The notes beneath the pieces are model-generated. The model saw only the letters and a program-made list of their open reading frames with translations. It was not told the origin of the DNA and made no database searches. Shown in pieces: positions 1 through 5,372 of a DNA stretch of 6,592 nucleotides (its first letter is position 1; every line of letters begins with the position of its first letter). This DNA comes from Betaproteobacteria bacterium. GTDB taxonomy: Bacteria; Pseudomonadota; Gammaproteobacteria; Burkholderiales; Burkholderiaceae. A program made the position numbers and the translations under genes. The DNA lies in the NCBI GenBank assembly GCA_015654605.1, contig JAATGO010000322.1, positions 1 to 6,592 on the forward strand, in the 5' to 3' direction.

Positions 1-874
1 TACCTACATCAAGAGGAGGGCAAACTTCTACCAGATCGAAGCCGACGATTTCCATGCGTTGTGCCAATATGATAAGCGTATCCCGAAGTTCAGAATACAT
101 TAGGCCATTGGGTTCTGCTGAGACACAGCCAGGGATGAGCGACATGTCCAGCGCATCAATATCGATACTGACATAACATTTTTCACCTGCCGGAAGTAGT
201 TCTGCTACGCCATTGGGTGATAGCGTATGGAATTGACTCATAGTGACAACTCGATTGCCGCTAGCTTGTGTGTCTACCACTTCAGCTGGTCGCACTCGCA
301 GACTGCGAATACCGACTTGCGTCACACTTTTAACATGTGGTAACGCTGTAATATGCCGAAATGGTTGACCATTGGTGTAACGCATATCTGGGGTGATGGG
401 AGCGAAGTCAAGATGGGCATCGAACTGAATGACGTGCACGGGTTCATCGAAACCACGAATGATGGGGAAACTTACGGAATGATCACCACCAATGCCGACT
501 GGAATGACACCATGCTGACGTAGTGTGCGACTCATTGCTGAAATATTGTCATTAGTCTTTTCGATATTGGTAGAGACGATATCAACATCGCCAACATCGA
601 CAATAGTACCATCCTGAATTTCTTTTTCCAGGAAATGTTGTCTCCGTTCGATATCATAGAAGCCGGTAGAAGAGAAACGCATGGAATGTTCACGGATACT
701 GCGAGGTGCGAATCTGGCCCCTGGAAGGTAAGGCGATCCTTCATCCATCGGGACGCCAAAAATGGCCATCTTTGCAGAGATCGTTTCCAGATCAGCACAG
801 ATATTACTACGTAAGAATGTCGGGATTCCAGAAAAGGCACGGTTTACCCGGCCATTACCGCGCATGTTGGTCAT
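1..874 (-). CDS. Agmatinase/arginase-family ureohydrolase 1 (C-terminus beyond window)
   Basis: Predicted cytoplasmic dinuclear-metal (usually Mn) hydrolase that splits a guanidino compound into urea and an amine. The frame is open without interruption for 291 codons and runs off the window edge, so perhaps 25-40 C-terminal residues are missing. All six metal ligands are visible: H132 in GGDH (129-132), D152/H154/D156 in DAHLD, and D238/D240 in SIDID. E283 in VEVCPP matches arginase Glu277, which anchors the guanidinium. Two departures from the family: Met244 replaces the Pro of the DxxDP motif, and Asn168 in NGQPF sits where arginase and agmatinase have the His of HGxxF. The ATG at 874 is chosen because an in-frame stop lies nine codons upstream with no other start between. 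No good ribosome-binding site is visible, and Met4 is an alternative start. It lies 109 bases after the importer ATPase and probably has its own promoter. Family is confident; the exact substrate (agmatine, guanidinobutyrate, guanidinopropionate or other) is not readable. Confidence 0.93.
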   Translation of the reverse strand, partial: MTNMRGNGRVNRAFSGIPTFLRSNICADLETISAKMAIFGVPMDEGSPYLPGARFAPRSIREHSMRFSSTGFYDIERRQHFLEKEIQDGTIVDVGDVDIVSTNIEKTNDNISAMSRTLRQHGVIPVGIGGDHSVSFPIIRGFDEPVHVIQFDAHLDFAPITPDMRYTNGQPFRHITALPHVKSVTQVGIRSLRVRPAEVVDTQASGNRVVTMSQFHTLSPNGVAELLPAGEKCYVSIDIDALDMSLIPGCVSAEPNGLMYSELRDTLIILAQRMEIVGFDLVEVCPPLDVG

Positions 875-903
875 GATGTTGTATATCCAAAATAAGTGTT
901 GTT

Positions 904-943
904 AGGAATCGATATAGCAAATGAACGAGCAATGCGATATTGC
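904..943 (-). promoter_or_regulatory. Candidate LysR-activated promoter of ureohydrolase 1
   Basis: On the minus strand an extended -10-like element, TGC followed by TATATC (hexamer at 916 to 911), would start transcription near 904, giving a leader of about 30 bases before the ATG at 874. There is no recognisable -35, as is common for activator-dependent promoters. The -35 zone is instead covered by the dyad GCAAT-N5-ATTGC at 929-943, centred near -32, where LysR-family activators place their activation site. A stronger dyad centred near -69 is listed separately. The arrangement is seen; the function is inferred from LysR-type promoter geometry. Confidence 0.4.
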
Positions 944-964
944 AGAACAAAGCATTACTAGCAG

Positions 965-981
965 AATCATTGCAAATGATT
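965..981. promoter_or_regulatory. Perfect 7+3+7 palindrome with T-N11-A, candidate LysR box
   Basis: AATCATT-GCA-AATGATT is a perfect dyad. T967 and A979 give the T-N11-A spacing typical of LysR-family recognition sites. Its centre lies about 37 bases upstream of the weaker dyad at 929-943, close to the usual separation of recognition and activation sites. It begins three bases after the importer ATPase stop codon, so in RNA it could also fold as a short hairpin. No T-run follows in the minus direction, which argues against an intrinsic terminator. Which regulator binds is unknown; the interrupted LysR frame at 4401-5306 is the obvious local candidate. Confidence 0.45.
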
Positions 982-983
982 AC

Positions 984-1757
984 TTAAGCTAATTTCTGTA
1001 ATAAGGTACGAGTACGTGCATGTTGAGGGTGATCAAATATCTGGCGTGCCGGACCGGTTTCCACGATCAGGCCATCTTCCATAACCACTAACGTGTCAGC
1101 GACTTCTCTGGCGAATGCCATTTCATGCGTCACGACAATCATGGTGATCCCTTCTGAGGCAAGTTGCTGCATCACTTGCAGTACTTCCCCGACTAATTCA
1201 GGGTCTAATGCTGAAGTTGGTTCGTCGAATAACATTACTTCTGGTCGCATTGCTAATGCACGAGCAATGGCCACGCGTTGTTTTTGTCCGCCAGACAAGC
1301 TGGCTGGCATGACATCCGCTTTGTGTTCCAGTCCAACTTTTTTCAGCAATGTATGGGCAATCTTATTGGACTCATCATGTGGCATGCCAAGTATTTTTCG
1401 TGGCCCGACGGAGACATTGCGCAAGACAGAAAGATGTGGGAACAGATTAAATGACTGGAATACCATGCCAACATGTTTACGTAGTTCATTCAATGCATCA
1501 TCTGCCAATGCTTGGCCTTCGCGTAATAACCATTCACCACATATCTGGATAGATCCAGATTGTGCAGTTTCCAGGCCATTGCAGCATCGTAAGAGTGTAC
1601 TTTTTCCAGAGCCACTGGGACCAATGATCACCACAACTTCACCGCGTTGCATCTGTAGATCGATACCACGTAAGACGTTATGTTTTCCGAAGTATTTGAT
1701 TAATCCTTGTATCCTCACAATCGGTGCGTTGCCGACTTCTTTGACTACCGTGTTCAT
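984..1757 (-). CDS. ABC importer ATP-binding subunit, polar amino acid (HisP/GlnQ) family
   Basis: Cytoplasmic ATPase that powers the importer encoded by the two preceding genes; 257 residues, normal for this family. Motifs in order: Walker A GPSGSGKST (46-54), Q-loop with Q101 followed by NLFPHLS, signature LSGGQKQR (154-161), Walker B VMLFDEP (174-180), D-loop SALD (182-185) and switch His211. The segment at roughly 76-95 is slightly longer than in GlnQ, as in HisP-like members. The ATG overlaps the permease stop codon as ATGA and follows a strong GGAGGG eight bases upstream, so translation is coupled to the permease. All functional motifs are intact, so it should be active. Family assignment is secure. 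The motifs do not tell the substrate; that comes from the binding protein and the flanking ureohydrolases. Confidence 0.96.
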   Translation of the reverse strand: MNTVVKEVGNAPIVRIQGLIKYFGKHNVLRGIDLQMQRGEVVVIIGPSGSGKSTLLRCCNGLETAQSGSIQICGEWLLREGQALADDALNELRKHVGMVFQSFNLFPHLSVLRNVSVGPRKILGMPHDESNKIAHTLLKKVGLEHKADVMPASLSGGQKQRVAIARALAMRPEVMLFDEPTSALDPELVGEVLQVMQQLASEGITMIVVTHEMAFAREVADTLVVMEDGLIVETGPARQIFDHPQHARTRTLLQKLA

Positions 1758-2422
1758 TGCATCATCCCTCCAGCACGTAGCTTCTTCTCTATCTTCCTGA
1801 GAGCTAACATCGTGCTCGTCGTGAGAACCAGATAAATGAGGGCAATAACGAGATAGATTTCCAGAGAACGATACGAGACACTGATGATCTTTTGTCCTTC
1901 ATGCATGACATCATGAATGGTCACCAAAGAGACCAGGGCAGAATTTTTTGTCATGGCAATAAATTCATTGGCGAGTGGAGGGATCATGCGAACCAGTGCT
2001 TGTGGCAGGATAATCTGGTACATCGCCTGGCGGGATGACATACCCATGGAACGTGCTGCTTCCATTTGGCCACGATCTACTGACATCACGGCACCACGTA
2101 CGATTTCTGACACATAGGCTGCCGAGTAAAATCCCAAGCCTAGTACACCACATAAAAATGCAGGAAGCGTAATACCAAAATACGGTAAACCAAAATAGAG
2201 AATAAACAACTGTACTAATAGGGGAGTGCCACGGATGAGTACGACATACGTGCTACCCAAAAAATAGAGTATTCTGCGTTGTGGATTGACGCGTGCGAGA
2301 CCGATCGCCAGCCCAAACAGGCAGCTCAATACTAAAGCCAGTAGTGTTATTTCCACCGTGACCGCAGCACCGAGCAGAAGATCTTTCCAGCCCGCCAGAG
2401 CTGGTGAGAAATCAAAATCCAT
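1754..2422 (-). CDS. ABC importer permease, His/Glu/Gln/Arg family
   Basis: Inner-membrane permease of 222 residues, presumably acting as a homodimer because only one permease gene is present. Hydrophobic segments are seen at about 18-42, 53-80, 84-108, around 135-155, and 187-208. The family signature IRGTPLLVQLFILYFGLP spans 63-80. The ATPase-contacting EAA loop lies at about 120-140 (EAARSMGM then IILP). I start it at the ATG at 2422, seven bases after the binding-protein stop, with a weak TGAG six bases ahead. An in-frame TTG at 2449 would add nine polar residues and overlap the upstream gene; I think this less likely because the ATG gives the usual short N-terminus. The stop overlaps the ATPase start. 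Confidence 0.95.
   Translation of the reverse strand: MDFDFSPALAGWKDLLLGAAVTVEITLLALVLSCLFGLAIGLARVNPQRRILYFLGSTYVVLIRGTPLLVQLFILYFGLPYFGITLPAFLCGVLGLGFYSAAYVSEIVRGAVMSVDRGQMEAARSMGMSSRQAMYQIILPQALVRMIPPLANEFIAMTKNSALVSLVTIHDVMHEGQKIISVSYRSLEIYLVIALIYLVLTTSTMLALRKIEKKLRAGGMMQ
1766..1771 (-). promoter_or_regulatory. Strong ribosome-binding site for the importer ATPase
   Basis: GGAGGG on the minus strand lies eight bases before the ATPase ATG at 1757 and inside the last codons of the permease. It fixes the ATPase start and supports translational coupling across the ATGA overlap. Confidence 0.85.
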
Positions 2423-2429
2423 TGTTGAC

Positions 2430-3179
2430 TCAGTCTGTTGTTTTACCAAACCAACGTATCATAATTTTATCGTAGGTGCCATCTGCCTTGATGGCTTGAA
2501 TCGCTTTGTTAAAGGCTTCGCGTAATTTTGGCTGTTTTTTACTGACCGCAATACCATAGTCTTCTCTCGTTAGTGGTTCCGCCAGCACACGCGTAGTACC
2601 CCGTTCCTTGCTATACAGCAGAGCAGCCGGTTTGCCAGTGACAACCGCATCGGCACGATTTGTTTCCAGGGAATTGAACATGGCCTCATTCTTTTCGACT
2701 TCTACCAGATTTGCTTCAGGATAATGCTCCTTGAGCCAGGCGATGGATTTTGTACCAACTTGAACTGCAACGCGTTTACCTTTGAGATCACTTGGCTTTT
2801 GAATGGATTGGTCACCTTTTTTCACCATGACGACCAAACCAGCTGTGAAATACGGATCAGTGAAATCGACAACTTGTTTGCGTTCATCTGTGATATAGAT
2901 GGCAGAGAGTACGATATCTTGTCGACCTGAGATGACCGATGGGATCATCCCTTTGAAATCCATCTCGGTATATTCCAGCGTACGTCCCATTTTGGCAGAT
3001 AAGGCATTGGCCATGTCAATGTCGAAACCGACTCTTTTCCCATCCTGAATGTATTCCATCGGCGGAAAGGTAGGATCGATTGCCGCACGAATAGGTTCGT
3101 CCGCAAATACTTGATGCAATTGTGCGCTGAAAGAAAAGACGCCCAATAATAGGCATTGCTTAAGTCGCTTGAGTTTCAT
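2430..3179 (-). CDS. Periplasmic substrate-binding protein, SBP_bac_3 (LAO/GlnH) family
   Basis: 249-residue periplasmic receptor of the importer. A Sec signal peptide is clear: basic MKLKRLK, a hydrophobic core (about 9-20), and probable cleavage after VFA at residue 26. The mature part is a standard family 3 fold. Read against LAO-binding protein and GlnH, it keeps D35 (LAO Asp11, contacts the basic side chain), F38 and F75 (the aromatic sandwich, Tyr14/Phe52) and R100 in ITDER (Arg77, binds the carboxylate). It lacks the two alpha-amino contacts: Tyr95 stands at LAO Ser72, and Gly182 in ADAVVTGKP stands at LAO Asp161/GlnH Asp157. This favours a ligand with carboxylate and guanidinium but no alpha-amino group, fitting the ureohydrolases on both sides. 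The ATG at 3179 follows AAGGGG five bases upstream. The ligand is inferred from by-eye alignment. Confidence 0.95.
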   Translation of the reverse strand: MKLKRLKQCLLLGVFSFSAQLHQVFADEPIRAAIDPTFPPMEYIQDGKRVGFDIDMANALSAKMGRTLEYTEMDFKGMIPSVISGRQDIVLSAIYITDERKQVVDFTDPYFTAGLVVMVKKGDQSIQKPSDLKGKRVAVQVGTKSIAWLKEHYPEANLVEVEKNEAMFNSLETNRADAVVTGKPAALLYSKERGTTRVLAEPLTREDYGIAVSKKQPKLREAFNKAIQAIKADGTYDKIMIRWFGKTTD

Positions 3180-3214
3180 GATTGCCCCTTGTGATAGGTG
3201 ATAAACGCGTGTGA

Positions 3215-4180
3215 TTACCGTTTGTTGTCGAAATATCCGGCACGAATAGAGGCTCCAATTAGATTAAGCACTAGGCGGCCCGCTGTCATACAGGATATCT
3301 GATGAGAATCTTTTGAAGGTTGGATTTCCACGATATCCATGCCAACAACACGCCCCTTACGAATCAAGCCATGAATGAGCTTGCGCATTTGGACAAAATT
3401 TACACCTCCTGGTGCAGGACCTGCAACGGCTGGCATACATGTTGGGTCGAGTCCATCAGCATCGATTGTCAGATAATAGCGTCCACCTTCAGGAATGCGA
3501 TTCAATACGGCATCCATACCAATATCATGCAGTTCATAAGCCGTAATAATTTGTGCTCCCCATTGACGAGCATCATCGACTTCTTGTTGGCGGGCACTGC
3601 CGGAAGCGCGCAATCCGATCTGGATGATATCTTTGACAAATGGTAATTCCGAAGCACGACGCATTGGACTGGATAATCCATCCTTAACACCATTGACTTC
3701 ATCACGCCAGTCGAGATGGGCATCGATATGGACGATCGTCAGTGGGCCCTGATTATCATAAGCGCGTAGGATGGGATTGGTAATGCCATGGTCGCCTCCC
3801 AGTACAATGGGAATCGCACCAGCAGCAAGAATTTTGCGTGTAGCTTGTTCGGCACGTACGTAATGTCCGCGCGGGTCGTTCAGATCTGCAGGGACATCGC
3901 CACAGTCAACAAAGCGAATATCAGTACGGTTTTGTAATAGCGGACCATAGATATCGAAATCAAAACGTTCTGGTGTGCGGATGACGCGATCAGATGCCTG
4001 GCGGATTGCAGTTGGAGCATTGGTTTGATCGTTATTGTAATCTTGTGGCGAATAGGCCGCGCCATAAGGTACACCTAGTACGGCAAAATCGGCTTTTAGG
4101 TTGTCAAGGTCGAGCGCTAATTCAGAGAAAAGTAGTGATTTATGATTGGTTTTGGGAGCAATAGTAAGAGGCAGAGACAT
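3215..4180 (-). CDS. Agmatinase/arginase-family ureohydrolase 2 (complete)
   Basis: Complete 321-residue cytoplasmic metal-dependent ureohydrolase, usual length for agmatinase-like enzymes. Metal ligands: H131 in GGDH (128-131), D153/H155/D157 in DAHLD, D240/D242 in TIDAD; DxxDP is intact at 242-246. E285 in VEIQP corresponds to the guanidinium-binding Glu of arginase. The loop DGLSSPMRRA (167-176) replaces the usual HGTxFRRA, with Leu169 at the His position. The N-terminal third (PYSPQD-like loop, then NDQTNAPTAIRQASDR) differs from ureohydrolase 1, so this is a separate subfamily rather than a recent duplicate. First gene of the cluster, 35 bases ahead of the binding protein, so probably cotranscribed with the importer. 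The ATG at 4180 has no clear ribosome-binding site, and no start codon lies in the preceding 20 codons. Agmatinase, guanidinobutyrase or guanidinopropionase activity are all possible. Confidence 0.94.
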   Translation of the reverse strand: MSLPLTIAPKTNHKSLLFSELALDLDNLKADFAVLGVPYGAAYSPQDYNNDQTNAPTAIRQASDRVIRTPERFDFDIYGPLLQNRTDIRFVDCGDVPADLNDPRGHYVRAEQATRKILAAGAIPIVLGGDHGITNPILRAYDNQGPLTIVHIDAHLDWRDEVNGVKDGLSSPMRRASELPFVKDIIQIGLRASGSARQQEVDDARQWGAQIITAYELHDIGMDAVLNRIPEGGRYYLTIDADGLDPTCMPAVAGPAPGGVNFVQMRKLIHGLIRKGRVVGMDIVEIQPSKDSHQISCMTAGRLVLNLIGASIRAGYFDNKR

Positions 4181-4267
4181 GGCGTTTGGCTGTAATGAAG
4201 TAGGTGAACAGAAAAATGTTTCGATTTCATGGTACTGGATCTTCTTTCATCAGAAAACTCCATTTTT

Positions 4268-4285
4268 TTGCAATCACGGTTGCAA
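4268..4285. promoter_or_regulatory. TTGCAA-N6-TTGCAA dyad in the divergent promoter region
   Basis: Two copies of the self-complementary hexamer TTGCAA are separated by TCACGG, forming at once a direct and an inverted repeat of 18 bases. It lies between ureohydrolase 2 and the LysR frame, just downstream of the candidate start of the minus-strand transcript (near 4291), where a bound protein could block transcription. The same hexamer forms the core of the palindrome at 965-981. In the minus-strand RNA it could also form a six-pair hairpin followed by seven A residues. The operator role is inferred. Confidence 0.4.
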
Positions 4286-4297
4286 CAAGCGTAACAT

Positions 4298-4326
4298 CTA
4301 TTAGGGGACAGGGATCGATAAGTCAA
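4298..4326 (-). promoter_or_regulatory. Candidate sigma-70 promoter of the ureohydrolase 2/importer operon
   Basis: Minus-strand TTGACT (4326 to 4321, five of six matches to the -35 consensus), a 17-base spacer, then TAATAG (4303 to 4298, three of six matches to the -10). Initiation would be near 4291, leaving an untranslated leader of about 110 bases before the ATG at 4180. The good -35 and exact spacing support it; the weak -10 makes it tentative. Confidence 0.4.
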
Positions 4327-4333
4327 GGCTAGG

Positions 4334-4400
4334 AATCTTATAGATTGGAGTCTGGCATTGAAATTGCTTATTGTTAACAAGACGGTGAATATGAGATGTG
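4334..4400. promoter_or_regulatory. Upstream region of the LysR frame with two small palindromes and a weak promoter
   Basis: AATCT-TAT-AGATT at 4334-4346 and TTGTTAACAA at 4371-4380 are perfect small dyads. They overlap a weak plus-strand promoter candidate: TTGGAG at 4345-4350, 18-base spacer, TATTGT at 4369-4374 (four of six matches each), with a start near 4381 and a leader of about 20 bases. Overlap of dyads with the promoter would suit the negative autoregulation common in LysR regulators. All of this is tentative; short AT-rich palindromes occur by chance. Confidence 0.3.
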
Positions 4401-5306
4401 ATGAGGCGCAGAGCGTTAAATGAGAGGGATTTGAGGGCACTGAGAATTTTCAGGGCTGCCGCACAGGCAAAAGGGTTTGCTGCTGCCGAAAAGCAGCTGG
4501 GAATGAGTAAGGCGACGATCAGCCGACAGATCAAAGCTGTCGAAGATCGTCTTGGTTGCAAGCTTTGTGTTCGTGGCCCCCAGGGTTTTGAATTGACTCA
4601 GGATGGGGAAACCGCCTTATGGTATGCAAAAGAAGCGCTGGATGCGTTGGATCGCATCTTTCCTGCGATGGATGCGGCACGTAGTGTTGTTTCCGGTTCT
4701 TTGATCATGGGGATGAGTGATAATGTTATTGGCAATCCGGCTGGCCGCATTCAGCGAGCTCTAGATGATTTGGGCAGAGAAGCTCCTGGCGTTGATTTGA
4801 CATTGCAGACGATGCCAACCAATTCGCTGATCAATGCGTTACTGGAACGTCGGTTAGATATCGTAGTCAAGGGAGTGCATGATGTGCATCAGCGTTTACC
4901 TTCACTAAATTATATGAAGTAATTTGAGGAAACTCTCTGTCTTTATTATATTGCACATGATATTACTCTAGACGCAGAAGCGACTGCACATCCTGACTTG
5001 CCGATTGTGTTTCGCGCTAATCAGCCATTCGTAGCTGATGCCATCGATCGCTTTGGTTATCGGAGAGGACCAGAGGCAGTAGGCATGGAAGCCGTGGCGA
5101 TGCTGATCGCAGGGACGCATTATGTTGGTATTTTGCCGACACATTACGCGGACATGCTCAGACCCCTGTTTGCTTTGATGGAAATGCCTGATTCACCTAC
5201 CTATCGCGTGCCGATTTATGCTATTACTAATGCCTCTAGGCCGCTTTCCATGGCCGCAGCCAAAGCGCTGGAGTTATTGGCGCGAACACATGGTGTTGCT
5301 ATATAA
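4401..5306 (+). pseudogene. LysR-type transcriptional regulator interrupted by one in-frame stop
   Basis: A 301-codon LysR-length frame is continuous from ATG 4401 to TAA 5304-5306 except for a TAA at 4920-4922 (codon 174). No frameshift is present: both halves are in the same frame and the residues just after the stop (FEETLCLYYIAHD) read as normal regulator sequence. The N-terminal winged helix-turn-helix is intact (FAAAEKQLGMSKATISRQIK, about 26-45), followed by the linker helix and the first part of the effector domain. The rest of the effector domain lies after the stop. Family members usually have a hydrophobic residue before this Phe, so TTA to TAA is a plausible single change. No ribosome-binding site precedes a restart; TTG at 4998 is only a formal start. 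GTG at 4398 is an alternative start. Divergent to the ureohydrolase cluster, it is its likely regulator. A true nonsense mutation, a sequencing error or readthrough cannot be separated here. Confidence 0.85.
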
Positions 5307-5372
5307 CCTATTTTTAGCCTGTTTTTGTGTTCACAAAACATCAGCGCATCAACAACTGAACGGTATATGTGA
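5307..5372. other. Short convergent intergenic gap with weak hairpin
   Basis: Sixty-six bases between the stop of the LysR frame and the stop of livM. TTTTGTG-TT-CACAAAA at 5323-5338 is an inverted repeat that could form an AT-rich stem (about six pairs once a loop is allowed). It could serve as a weak two-way terminator, but a clear T-run follows on neither strand. Nothing else is recognised. Confidence 0.3.

Noticed and set aside
965..981. Intrinsic terminator after the importer ATPase gene
   Set aside because: The palindrome is AT-rich and no T-run follows on the minus strand; LysR-box spacing explains it better, though a weak hairpin remains possible.
1093..1800. Long plus-strand open frame of 235 codons opposite the ATPase gene
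   Set aside because: It lies almost wholly antisense to a gene with every ABC ATPase motif, shows no domain of its own, and is a codon-structure shadow.
4181..4397. Guanidine riboswitch upstream of ureohydrolase 2
   Set aside because: The ACGG near the TTGCAA repeat is on the wrong strand for this gene and is not a tetraloop closed by a stem; no paired ACGR hairpins or ykkC-like conserved core were recognised.
4117..4561. Minus-strand frames of 86 and 107 codons crossing the divergent intergenic region
   Set aside because: They overlap the LysR DNA-binding domain or the ureohydrolase N-terminus in other frames, have unconvincing composition and no ribosome-binding site.
4998..5306. Separate small gene of 102 codons starting at TTG 4998
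   Set aside because: It is in the same frame as the interrupted LysR gene and reads as the LysR effector domain C-terminus; there is no ribosome-binding site before the TTG.
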